Shown: positions 15,719 to 23,139 of the stretch, one piece after another
How positions within the stretch are numbered: the stretch's first letter is position 1
How the letters are laid out: each line of letters begins with the position of its first letter
Source: Roseobacter sp. CCS2
GTDB lineage: Bacteria > Pseudomonadota > Alphaproteobacteria > Rhodobacterales > Rhodobacteraceae
Direction: 5' to 3'
Assembly: GCF_000169435.1 (NCBI RefSeq)
Contig: NZ_AAYB01000002.1
Span: 806,001 to 870,000, forward strand
Length of the DNA: 64,000 nucleotides
Program-made: the position numbers and the translations under genes
The notes under the pieces: model-generated
Told to the model about the DNA's origin: nothing
What the model saw: only the letters and a program-made list of their open reading frames with translations
Databases searched by the model: none

Positions 15719-18112
15719 ATGAGCAGTTTTTCCGAAGATGATGCCTTTGAAGCCGCCGCAGTGCCGTTAAGCCAGCAGGCGATGGCGCGGCCTGATATGG
15801 AATATCTTAAAGATCTCAATTCTCCACAGCGTGAGGCGGTTGAGACCTTGGATGGACCTGTCCTAATGCTGGCCGGTGCAGGTACCGGTAAAACAAAGGC
15901 CTTGACCGCGAGAATTGCTCACCTTCAAAGCATGCGAAGAGCGGGTGAGAACGATATTCTGGCCGTTACTTTCACAAACAAAGCAGCTCGTGAGATGGCG
16001 AAACGAGTTCGATCAATGATGCCTTGGCCAATAGCCGGGGTGAAATGGTTAGGCACTTTTCACTCTATTAGTGCGAGAGTGTTGAGACATCATGCTGAAC
16101 TGATCGGCTTGAAGTCCAGTTTTACAATTCTGGATACAGACGATCAAATTAGGTTGTTAAAGCAGATTATTGAGGCTGCGGAAATTGATATAAAAAGGTG
16201 GCCCGCGCGGATGCTTGCGGGCATTATTGACGATTGGAAAAATAGGGCATTTACTCCAAGCAACGTGCCTGTCGCTGAGAGTGGTGCTTTCGACCATAAA
16301 GGTGTCGAATTATACGCGGAGTATCAACGACGGTTAAGAGTTCTTAATGCAGTCGATTTTGGTGATATTTTGCTACATACCGTTACGATTTTCCAAGAGA
16401 ATGCTGATGTTCTGGAACGATGGCGCAGAACGTTCAAGTACATCCTCGTAGACGAGTACCAAGATACCAACGTTGCTCAGTATTTATGGCTGCGCCTGCT
16501 TGCAGACGGCCACAAAAATATCTGCTGCGTAGGCGACGACGACCAGTCCATCTATGGCTGGCGTGGCGCCGAGGTGGGTAATATCCTGCGCTTTGAGAAA
16601 GATTTCCCCGGCGCGCATGTGGTGCGGTTGGAGGAGAATTACCGCTCAACCCCGCATATTCTGGCTGCGGCCTCTGGCGTGATTGCCGCCAATAAGGGGC
16701 GGTTGGGCAAGACGCTTTTCACCTCGCGGACGGATGGCGAAAAGGTCCGCCTGATTGGCCATTGGGATGGCGAAGAAGAGGCCCGCTGGATCGGTGAAGA
16801 GGTTGAGGCGATGCAGCGCGGGACGCGGGGCATGTCCCCCATCGGTCTTGATGACATGGCGATCCTTGTGCGTGCGTCGCATCAGATGCGGGCCTTTGAA
16901 GATCGGTTTCTGACCATCGGTCTGCCCTACCGCGTGATTGGCGGCCCTCGTTTTTATGAGCGTATGGAGATCAGGGATGTGATGGCCTATTTCCGGCTGG
17001 CCGTGAGCCCAGAGGATGATCTGGCGTTCGAGCGGATTGTGAATACGCCCAAGCGCGGCTTGGGTGACAAGGCGGTGCAGACGATCCAGCGGACAGCGCG
17101 CAGCAATGGCGTGTCGTTGGTTGAGGGCGCGCGGTTGGTGTGTCAGGGCAAGCTGCTCGGTGGCAGGGGCCTGAAGGAATTAACGATTTTGGTTGCCGGT
17201 CTGGATCGCTGGCATGGACAGGTACGCGCTGAGGCGGATACCCATGTGGAGCTGGCCGAGATGATCCTTGATGAAAGCGGCTACACCGGGTTTTGGCAGA
17301 ACGACAAGACGCCAGAGGCGCCGGGGCGGTTGGAGAACCTCAAGGAACTGGTCAAAGCGTTGGAGAATTTTGAGAACCTGCAAGGCTTCCTCGAACATGT
17401 CAGCCTGATCATGGACAATGAGACCGAAGAGCAGGGCGAAAAGGTCAGCATCATGACACTGCACGCCGCCAAGGGGCTTGAGTTTCCCGCCGTGTTCCTG
17501 CCGGGTTGGGAGGATGGGTTGTTTCCGTCGCAGCGGTCTATGGATGAAAGCGGGATGAAGGGCCTCGAAGAAGAGCGCCGCCTCGCATATGTCGGCATCA
17601 CGCGTGCGGAAGAAATTTGCACGGTGTCTTTTGCTGCAAACCGTCGTGTTTATGGCCAATGGCAGTCAGCCATGCCGTCACGGTTTATTGACGAACTGCC
17701 GCAGGATCACGTTGAGGTGCTGACGCCGCCCGGCCTTTACGGTGGGGGTTATGGGGCTGCTGGCATGTCCGCCTCGGCCTCGCCTGCCATGGCGGGGATG
17801 GTCGGATCGGACTTGCATGAAAAGGCGCATAAGGCGGATGTCTATAATTCGCCCGGCTGGAAGCGCCTGCAATCGCGTAGCCAAAACCGCGGCATGTCGA
17901 TGCCATCCGAGGCACGTAATATGACGATTGATATGGATGCCGTTAGTGCGTTCACCGAGGGCGAGCGAGTATTTCACCAAAAGTTCGGGTATGGCGAGGT
18001 GATGGGTATTGAAGGCGACAAGCTGGTGATTGAATTCGACAAAGCCGGGTCCAAGCATGTGGTCGCGCGATTCATTGTCAGTGCGGACAAGGCCGATGAT
18101 GTGCCGTTTTAA
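15719..18112 (+). CDS. uvrD: ATP-dependent DNA helicase of the UvrD/PcrA family
   Basis: SF1A 3'-5' DNA helicase, 797 residues, acting in nucleotide-excision and mismatch repair and in clearing RecA. Motifs in order: Q-motif LNSPQREAVETLDGP, Walker A AGAGTGKT (about residue 52), TFTNKAAREMAKRV, VDEYQDTN Walker B, VGDDDQSIYGWRGA, LEENYRS, and late TLHAAKGLEFPAVFLPGWEDGLFP with VGITRAEE. The last 50 residues (GERVFHQKFGYGEVMGIEGDKLVIEF) are the family's polymerase-binding Tudor-like tail. A LexA box precedes it. Codon use changes inside the gene: nine AGA/AGG and six TTA codons between about 15,800 and 16,480, but about two and one in the remaining 530 codons, suggesting a recombined 5' third. 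Confidence 0.95.
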   Translation: MSSFSEDDAFEAAAVPLSQQAMARPDMEYLKDLNSPQREAVETLDGPVLMLAGAGTGKTKALTARIAHLQSMRRAGENDILAVTFTNKAAREMAKRVRSMMPWPIAGVKWLGTFHSISARVLRHHAELIGLKSSFTILDTDDQIRLLKQIIEAAEIDIKRWPARMLAGIIDDWKNRAFTPSNVPVAESGAFDHKGVELYAEYQRRLRVLNAVDFGDILLHTVTIFQENADVLERWRRTFKYILVDEYQDTNVAQYLWLRLLADGHKNICCVGDDDQSIYGWRGAEVGNILRFEKDFPGAHVVRLEENYRSTPHILAAASGVIAANKGRLGKTLFTSRTDGEKVRLIGHWDGEEEARWIGEEVEAMQRGTRGMSPIGLDDMAILVRASHQMRAFEDRFLTIGLPYRVIGGPRFYERMEIRDVMAYFRLAVSPEDDLAFERIVNTPKRGLGDKAVQTIQRTARSNGVSLVEGARLVCQGKLLGGRGLKELTILVAGLDRWHGQVRAEADTHVELAEMILDESGYTGFWQNDKTPEAPGRLENLKELVKALENFENLQGFLEHVSLIMDNETEEQGEKVSIMTLHAAKGLEFPAVFLPGWEDGLFPSQRSMDESGMKGLEEERRLAYVGITRAEEICTVSFAANRRVYGQWQSAMPSRFIDELPQDHVEVLTPPGLYGGGYGAAGMSASASPAMAGMVGSDLHEKAHKADVYNSPGWKRLQSRSQNRGMSMPSEARNMTIDMDAVSAFTEGERVFHQKFGYGEVMGIEGDKLVIEFDKAGSKHVVARFIVSADKADDVPF

Positions 18113-18708
18113 TGCGTCAGCATCGGATAAAGTGACACCACAAGCAGTACCGCCATAGATACGTTAAAGACCCGCAACCGCTTGGCCGTACCCAACCAGC
18201 GTCGCACCTGCACGCCCATCCATGCCCAGATCGTGACCGATGGCAAATTCACGGCGGCAAACACCAGTGCGACGATAACAGAGCCGACCACAATGCCCTG
18301 ATCCTGCGGAGCGTAGGCGCTGATGGCGGTGATCGCCATGAACCATGCTTTGGGGTTTACCCACTGGAATGCCGCGGCTTGCAGGAACGTAAATGGCTTG
18401 CCAGTCACCTCTTTCGCTTCAGGTGGCACAGCGTTGGCGATTTTCCACGCCAACCAAATCATATAAGCAGCACTTAGCACTTTGAGGATGATGTTTAGCA
18501 CCGGATAGGTGTCAAAAACCTGCAACAAGACGACGCCGACCATTGTCACCATAAAGGCATGCCCCAGCGATATGCCCAACATATGCGGTACGGTGCGCCG
18601 CAGCCCATAATTGGCGCCCGACGCCATCAGCATCAAATTGTTTGGCCCGGGCGTCACAGAGCTGGCAAAGGCAAACCCGATCAGGGCGATGAGAATTTCA
18701 TATGTCAT
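18109..18708 (-). CDS. LysE family amino-acid exporter
   Basis: A 199-residue inner-membrane protein of the LysE/RhtB superfamily, which exports amino acids or related metabolites. About six hydrophobic segments are visible, with the family signature FASSVTPGPNNLMLMASGANYGLRR near the N-terminus and WVNPKAWFMAITA in the middle. It is divergent from an Lrp-type regulator, the standard arrangement for exporters induced by their substrate. Its stop overlaps that of uvrD by four bases. The substrate is unknown. Confidence 0.92.
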   Translation of the reverse strand: MTYEILIALIGFAFASSVTPGPNNLMLMASGANYGLRRTVPHMLGISLGHAFMVTMVGVVLLQVFDTYPVLNIILKVLSAAYMIWLAWKIANAVPPEAKEVTGKPFTFLQAAAFQWVNPKAWFMAITAISAYAPQDQGIVVGSVIVALVFAAVNLPSVTIWAWMGVQVRRWLGTAKRLRVFNVSMAVLLVVSLYPMLTH

Positions 18709-18751
18709 TGCGCAACATTAGACGGCAAAGAGCGCAATGAAATTGCCAAAT

Positions 18752-18765
18752 TGTGATAAATTACA
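18752..18765. promoter_or_regulatory. Possible Lrp operator
   Basis: TGTGAT-AA-ATTACA is an imperfect inverted repeat (one mismatch) in the 75-base AT-rich gap between the divergent LysE and Lrp-type genes, placed to regulate both. Confidence 0.4.
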
Positions 18766-18783
18766 CTATAACTGCAGTTTATA

Positions 18784-19233
18784 ATGAGCATTGATCCCAT
18801 AAACGACAAAATATTGCGTGCGCTTTCGCGCGATGGGCGGATGAGTAACTTACAGTTGGCCGATCACGTTGGCCTGTCACCCTCTGCCTGCTTACGCCGT
18901 GTACAAGAATTGGAACGGACCGGCGTTATCAGGGGATACCGCGCGCGGCTTGATCCCGCACAGACAGGGCGGGCGTATGTTGTCTATGTTGCAGTCGGTT
19001 TGTCGGAACATACCAAAGCGGCCCAAACCGGGTTTGAGCAGGCCATGGCAGGCGCGGACGAGGTGGCCGAGTGTCACAACGTGGCGGGGGCGTTCGAATA
19101 CATGCTGCGGGTCGAAGTGGCTGATTTACCTGCCTATAAGGCCTTTCATACCGAGATATTGGGAACGGTGCCGCATGTGCGGTCAATCACGAGCTATATG
19201 GTGATGGGGACGCCAAAGGATGTGCGGGGGTGA
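18784..19233 (+). CDS. Lrp/AsnC family transcriptional regulator
   Basis: A 149-residue one-domain-pair regulator: N-terminal winged helix (INDKILRALSRDGRMSNLQLADHVGLSPSACLRRVQELERTGVIRGY) and a C-terminal RAM/AsnC ligand domain from about residue 65 ending in HVRSITSYMVMGTP. It probably senses an amino acid and controls the divergent LysE exporter and itself. The short shared intergenic region carries a candidate operator. Confidence 0.93.
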   Translation: MSIDPINDKILRALSRDGRMSNLQLADHVGLSPSACLRRVQELERTGVIRGYRARLDPAQTGRAYVVYVAVGLSEHTKAAQTGFEQAMAGADEVAECHNVAGAFEYMLRVEVADLPAYKAFHTEILGTVPHVRSITSYMVMGTPKDVRG

Positions 19234-19240
19234 ACGAAAG

Positions 19241-19337
19241 GTCTATCGCTTGAATTGCCGCTCTGCGTGGCACCAAGCCGCCGTCGATGTGGACCAACTG
19301 ATTGATTGTTCTCAAGGGTGAATTTTTCTCCGGTCAT
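19241..19337 (-). pseudogene. Frameshifted C-terminal remnant of an SDR oxidoreductase
   Basis: On the minus strand one frame reads MTGEKFTLENNQ and a second continues NQLVHIDGGLVPRRAAIQAI. Joined by a single-base shift they resemble the C-terminal end of a short-chain dehydrogenase (the x-V-x-GG strand). The rest of such a gene is absent and the remnant lies where the thi operon leader begins. The reading is suggestive, not proven. Confidence 0.35.
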
Positions 19338-19442
19338 TGTCGTGTGGCCATGACCTGCTTTCAACGCAGGTGGCGCATCTAAGTGACGCAGTAAAATATT
19401 TCCTCTTGCTACCTGTGTCTGCGTTTGCGAAACAAAAGTCAC

Positions 19443-19536
19443 CACAGGGGAGCCGCGTCATGCCGCGGCTGAGATGAGGGCGCAAGCCTTCGGACCCTCA
19501 AAGCTGATCTGGATAATGCCAGCGTAGCAAGGAGGA
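19443..19536 (+). ncRNA. TPP riboswitch (THI element)
   Basis: Conserved aptamer blocks appear in the right order: GGGGAGCC, CGGCTGAGATGAGGGC, GGACCCTC, then CTGATCTGGATAATGCC and AGCGTAG. The P3 arm carries CGCAAGCCTTCG. The 3' P1 strand runs into AGGAGG, the Shine-Dalgarno sequence of ykoF (ATG at 19544), so TPP binding should hide the ribosome site. An upstream stretch CCTCTTGCTAC (19402-19412) is complementary to GTAGCAAGGAGG (19524-19535) except for one bulge and could form an alternative or extended pairing. It controls the thiamine-precursor uptake operon. Confidence 0.95.
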
Positions 19537-19543
19537 CATATAG

Positions 19544-20152
19544 ATGTTTGCAGGCGCACAAGTATCCCTTTATCCGATGACCGACGGGTTCGTTGACGTG
19601 ATTTTATCATCGCTCAGCGCGCTTGATCCGTGGCGCGACCGGCTGCGGATTGAAACGGATGAAATCTCAACTCTCATTGTTGGCCCGCCCGAGGTGCTGT
19701 TTCCCGCCTTGCGCGATCTTTACGTTAGCGCGGCTGCATCCGGGGCTCATGTTGTTTTGCGCTGCACGCTGTCGCGCGGTTGCCCCGGCGAACCGGATGA
19801 TCCGATTTGCCAGACTGGGGCTTTGGCGAACCCATCAGAACCGCTAACTCAGCGCCAAGCGGCTGCTTTGGCCGCCATTGCGGCGACCCCGGAAAGAGGG
19901 CAGATCGCTGATGCCCAATTTTCGCTATACGTGATGGGCGCAGGCGATCACATGGCCGAGATCATGGGATGTATCGACTTTCTGAAACAAAGCGGCACCT
20001 TTGATCGGTCCAAGAACTTCTGCACCCGTCTGACCGGCGATGCAGGTCCGGTTTTTGCCACCCTGCAACAGGCGTTTTGCCAGTTTGGCCCGCCAAATGG
20101 CCATGTCACGGTTGATCTGACGGTTTCTGCCAACAGCCCATCCAAGCGCTGA
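19544..20152 (+). CDS. ykoF: YkoF family thiamine/HMP-binding protein
   Basis: A 202-residue soluble protein made of two related halves (AQVSLYPMTDGFVDVILSSLSAL and AQFSLYVMGAGDHMAEIMGCIDFL), each an ACT-like ferredoxin fold as in Bacillus YkoF, which binds thiamine and its pyrimidine HMP. Its position directly behind a TPP riboswitch and before an ABC importer matches the predicted thiamine-precursor role. It has no signal peptide, so it would act in the cytoplasm. A consensus AGGAGG lies inside the riboswitch end. Confidence 0.85.
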   Translation: MFAGAQVSLYPMTDGFVDVILSSLSALDPWRDRLRIETDEISTLIVGPPEVLFPALRDLYVSAAASGAHVVLRCTLSRGCPGEPDDPICQTGALANPSEPLTQRQAAALAAIAATPERGQIADAQFSLYVMGAGDHMAEIMGCIDFLKQSGTFDRSKNFCTRLTGDAGPVFATLQQAFCQFGPPNGHVTVDLTVSANSPSKR

Positions 20153-20156
20153 TCCG

Positions 20157-20945
20157 ATGCAGCGCCCCGTACCTCGCCAAACTGGCAGAGAGTTGGCCCG
20201 CGGCGTTCCTGCCGTTCTCAGCGTGGTCAGTGCCTTTGTGATCTGGGAAATCTATGTCCGCTTGTCGGGCATTTCACCACTGATGCTACCTGCGCCCACG
20301 CGCGTGCTGGATCAGATGGTGCAGAACCGTGTCTTGCTGTGGGACAACACCTTGCCAACACTGACAGCCACATTTGCAGGGTTTGCCCTGTCGCTGACCG
20401 TAGCCTTTGGTCTGTCGATCATGTTGGACTTCATGCCGCATGTGCGCCGCGCGCTGTTTCCGATCTTTGTGGTCAGCCAGACCTTGCCGCTGGTTGCCAT
20501 TGCCCCCCTGGTAGTGCTGTGGTTCGGGTTCGACCTGACGCCCAAAGTACTGTTGGTCGCTTTGGTTACTTTCTTTCCGATGCTGGTCGCTTTGGTGGAC
20601 GGCTATGCATCGACCGACCCGGAAATTGAAGATCTGATGCGGTCCATGGGGGCCACGCGTGGACAAATCTTCCGCGCCGCACGCTTCCCTTCGGCCATGC
20701 CATATTTCTTTGCAGGCCTGCGCATTTCGATCACCTATGCCGTCGTCGCCGCGATCTTTGCGGAATATGTCGGCGCGCGTGCAGGGCTGGGGATCGTAAT
20801 CCTGAACGCCAAAAACAGTTTTCGCCCCGACATCGTGCTGGCCGCTGTCGTGATCAGTTCCTTGCTCACGCTTGCGCTGTTCGCCGCCACTGCCCTGCTG
20901 CAAAAAACTGTGCTGCGCTGGCGCGATGTGGAGGGGGATCGGTGA
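20157..20945 (+). CDS. thiX: ABC transporter permease, thiamine-precursor uptake (ThiX)
   Basis: A 262-residue permease of the SsuC/TauC type with about six membrane segments and the EAA-loop signature DLMRSMGATRGQIFRAARFPSAMPYFFAGLRIS that contacts the ATPase. It starts four bases after ykoF and its end overlaps the ATPase start by four bases (GTGA). The context (TPP riboswitch, YkoF, THI5/NMT1-like binding protein) points to import of a pyrimidine precursor such as HMP or formylaminopyrimidine. Confidence 0.88.
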   Translation: MQRPVPRQTGRELARGVPAVLSVVSAFVIWEIYVRLSGISPLMLPAPTRVLDQMVQNRVLLWDNTLPTLTATFAGFALSLTVAFGLSIMLDFMPHVRRALFPIFVVSQTLPLVAIAPLVVLWFGFDLTPKVLLVALVTFFPMLVALVDGYASTDPEIEDLMRSMGATRGQIFRAARFPSAMPYFFAGLRISITYAVVAAIFAEYVGARAGLGIVILNAKNSFRPDIVLAAVVISSLLTLALFAATALLQKTVLRWRDVEGDR

Positions 20946-21682
20946 CGGCCCTTTCGCTCAAAGACGTCAGCATTATGCTTGGCGATACACCTGTCTTGGA
21001 AAGCATTAACCTGCATGTGAAACAGGGTGAGTTTGTCTCAATTCTAGGCCCTTCGGGCGCGGGTAAATCCACGATCTTTCGGTTGTTGACCGGGGCGGTG
21101 CCGCTGCAAACTGGGACAATTTCTTGTGCTAGTCACGAAGACAGCTTTGCCTTCATGCCCCAACGCGACGCGCTCATGCCATGGCGCAGGATCATTGATA
21201 ACCTGACGCTGGGGTTAGAGGTGCAGGGTGTCGCGCGCAAAGATGCCCGCACGCAGGTCATGCCGTTGCTGGCCGATTTCGGGCTGGCCGATTTTACCAC
21301 CCATTTCCCTGCGCAACTGTCAGGCGGCATGCGCCAACGCGCTGCCCTCTTACGGACAATCGTCCAAGGGCGATCTATCCAACTGCTGGATGAACCCTTC
21401 GGTGCGCTTGACGCGCTGACGCGCACCCAGATGCAAACTTGGTTCGAGGATAGATGGCGCGCCGCACGCTGGACAACCCTGCTGGTCACCCATGACGTGC
21501 GCGAGGCTGTGGCACTGTCTGACCGCATTTATGTCCTGTCGCAACGCCCTGCGCGTGTGATTGCTGAAATCATCGTGCCCATCCCGCGCCCGCGATTGGG
21601 ACGACCACCCAGCACCCAAGCCCACGACATCGAAACCCAACTTCTTGAAATCCTGCTTCACCAAACCGGAGAAAGATCATGA
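20942..21682 (+). CDS. thiZ: ABC transporter ATP-binding protein (ThiZ)
   Basis: A 246-residue ATPase that starts with GTG overlapping the permease stop. Walker A GPSGAGKST (about residue 37), Q-loop MPQRDALMPW, signature LSGGMRQR, Walker B IQLLDEPFGALDALTR and the H-loop in LLVTHDVREAVALSDR are complete. It is of the taurine/nitrate/sulfonate ATPase type. It energises uptake through ThiX with ThiY as binding protein. Confidence 0.92.
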   Translation: MTALSLKDVSIMLGDTPVLESINLHVKQGEFVSILGPSGAGKSTIFRLLTGAVPLQTGTISCASHEDSFAFMPQRDALMPWRRIIDNLTLGLEVQGVARKDARTQVMPLLADFGLADFTTHFPAQLSGGMRQRAALLRTIVQGRSIQLLDEPFGALDALTRTQMQTWFEDRWRAARWTTLLVTHDVREAVALSDRIYVLSQRPARVIAEIIVPIPRPRLGRPPSTQAHDIETQLLEILLHQTGERS

Positions 21683-22668
21683 AACACATCATCACCGCTG
21701 CATTCATCGCCTTGGCACTGCCTGCAACAGCACAGGAAAAACTCAGCGTCGCGCTGGACTGGACGTCCAACACCAACCACGTGGGGCTGTATGTGGCGCA
21801 AGCCAAAGGCTGGTTTGCTGAGGCCGGGCTGGACGTCGATATCCTGCCTTACACAGACACATCGTCGGTCACTTTGATCGCTGCGGGCGTGGCAGAGTTC
21901 GGCATTTTGAGTGCGGTAGGCTTTTACACACAGCGCGCAACGGGGGCGGATATAACCGCCGTGATGGCGGTTGTGCAGCACGAAACCGGGCGCTTGGTCT
22001 TTAACGGCGAACGCGACGACATCCAGCGGCCCGCTGATCTGGACGGGATGATCTATGCGGGCTTCGGCAGCGCCTGGGAAGACGCGCTGATCTCAACCAT
22101 CATCCGCAATGACGGGGGTACGGGCGAATTTGACACAGTCACACTTGGCACTTCAGCTTACGAGGCCTTGGCAAACGGCCGGGTCGATTTCACGCTAGAG
22201 GTCAGTACATGGGAAGGCGTTAATTCAGTTCTGCTGAACCGGCCACAACGTGCCTTCCGCTATGCCGACTATGGCGTGCCCGACCAGCACACCACGTTTC
22301 TGGGTGCCAACGCCACATGGTTGGCGGAAAACCCTGAAATGGCCACAGCCTTTGTCCAAGCGGCACAGCGTGGCTATGCCTTTGCGGCAAACAACCCGGA
22401 CGAGGCCGCCGATATCCTGATCGCGGAAACAGCAGGCATGCTCACAAACCCCGACTTGGTGCGCGCGTCTATGCAAGCGCTGATTACGGGCGGATATTTG
22501 CAAGACGCAGGGGAACCTGTGGGGCTGATTGATGACGGCATGATCGCCGATATTACGCAATTCCTGTTTGAGGCAGGGATCATGCGGGCCGAAGACGGGC
22601 GCCCGCTTGACGTGATGCCTGATGTGTCTGACTGGTACACGAATGAATTCTTATTGCGAGAGGAGTGA
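21679..22668 (+). CDS. thiY: ABC transporter substrate-binding protein, NMT1/THI5-like (ThiY)
   Basis: A 329-residue periplasmic binding protein with signal peptide (cleavage near residue 18, ATAQE). KLSVALDWTSNTNHVGLYVAQAKGWFAEAGLDV is the classical NMT1/THI5-like start, shared with formylaminopyrimidine-binding ThiY and yeast HMP synthase. GSAWEDALI and the CxxP-free ligand lobe follow. It overlaps thiZ by four bases. As last gene of the riboswitch-controlled operon it should be repressed by TPP. Confidence 0.92.
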   Translation: MKHIITAAFIALALPATAQEKLSVALDWTSNTNHVGLYVAQAKGWFAEAGLDVDILPYTDTSSVTLIAAGVAEFGILSAVGFYTQRATGADITAVMAVVQHETGRLVFNGERDDIQRPADLDGMIYAGFGSAWEDALISTIIRNDGGTGEFDTVTLGTSAYEALANGRVDFTLEVSTWEGVNSVLLNRPQRAFRYADYGVPDQHTTFLGANATWLAENPEMATAFVQAAQRGYAFAANNPDEAADILIAETAGMLTNPDLVRASMQALITGGYLQDAGEPVGLIDDGMIADITQFLFEAGIMRAEDGRPLDVMPDVSDWYTNEFLLREE

Positions 22669-22830
22669 AAGCTGTTCCCGGTCGGGTGGGATTTCCTGCC
22701 TATGTCCATGTAATGGCAGTTGTTCATGCAATACGCAGCATTGATCACTATAGGCTCAGACCGGACTTTGTGCGGAAGACATTGTTCTTAATAAGGTACG
22801 ATAAAGCCCTGTCCGACCTTCTCAACAAAA

Positions 22831-22866
22831 AACGGCCATGCCCGGGAGGAGGTGGGCATGACCGTT
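22831..22866 (-). ncRNA. CCTCCTCCC hairpin 6 (last) and terminator of the cuckoo-type sRNA array
   Basis: On the minus strand the arms AACGG-CATGCCC / GGGCATG-CCGTT pair over 12 bp with one mismatch and expose ACCTCCTCCC in the loop. The 3' arm runs into TTTTTT, so this hairpin also acts as the terminator of the whole minus-strand transcript. The 9-mer lies at 22844-22852. The stretch from here left to thiY (22669-22830) shows nothing recognisable. Confidence 0.8.
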
Positions 22867-22877
22867 CTTATTGATCA

Positions 22878-22912
22878 GCGCCCGCCCAAAAAGGGAGGAG
22901 GAGGGCAAACGC
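22878..22912 (-). ncRNA. CCTCCTCCC hairpin 5
   Basis: Arms GCG...GCCC and GGGC...CGC close a loop with CTCCTCCTCCC followed by five T on the minus strand; the motif core lies at 22893-22901. The stem is weaker than in the other units. Confidence 0.7.
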
Positions 22913-22922
22913 GTCCTCGCTG

Positions 22923-22950
22923 GCGTTGCTCGGGAGGAGGTGAGCGCGGC
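22923..22950 (-). ncRNA. CCTCCTCCC hairpin 4
   Basis: GCTC/GAGC plus a G-T-containing extension closes a loop ACCTCCTCCC on the minus strand; motif at 22932-22940. Confidence 0.75.
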
Positions 22951-22962
22951 TAGCGGTATGAT

Positions 22963-22995
22963 CGGTTCCAACCCGGGAGGAGGTGGGCGGTTCCG
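22963..22995 (-). ncRNA. CCTCCTCCC hairpin 3
   Basis: CCC/GGG next to the loop and a CGG/CCG plus CC/GG outer helix with internal mismatches on the minus strand; motif at 22975-22983. Confidence 0.7.
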
Positions 22996-23013
22996 AAACT
23001 GGTTTCATAAAGC

Positions 23014-23043
23014 GGCGACATCCGGGAGGAGGTGGATGCCGCC
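23014..23043 (-). ncRNA. CCTCCTCCC hairpin 2
   Basis: GGCG-CATCC and GGATG-CGCC pair over nine of ten positions around ACCTCCTCCC on the minus strand; motif at 23024-23032. Confidence 0.78.
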
Positions 23044-23056
23044 ACCTTATTGAAGA

Positions 23057-23088
23057 CCCAAAACCTCGGGAGGAGGTGAGGCGTTGGG
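23057..23088 (-). ncRNA. CCTCCTCCC hairpin 1 (first after the DUF1127 gene)
   Basis: CCCAA/TTGGG and CCTC/GAGG helices, separated by a small internal loop, present ACCTCCTCCC on the minus strand; motif at 23068-23076. It follows the DUF1127 gene and its 3' hairpin. Confidence 0.75.
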
Positions 23089-23097
23089 CCGTGTCCA

Positions 23098-23127
23098 GAT
23101 CTGCCTAAAGGGACGAGGCGGCAGATC
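23098..23127 (-). terminator. Hairpin between the DUF1127 gene and the sRNA array
   Basis: GATCTGCC and GGCAGATC form a perfect 8-bp stem with a 14-base loop, 12 bases past the DUF1127 stop. There is no T-tract, so it is more likely an RNA-processing or stability element, or a partial terminator, separating the mRNA from the small RNAs. Confidence 0.5.
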
Positions 23128-23139
23128 CGAATGCTTGAA

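Noticed and set aside
22840-23080. CRISPR-like array of GGGAGGAGG repeats
   Set aside because: The repeated part is only nine bases, spacing is irregular, each copy lies in its own hairpin loop, and the layout matches DUF1127-linked small RNAs.
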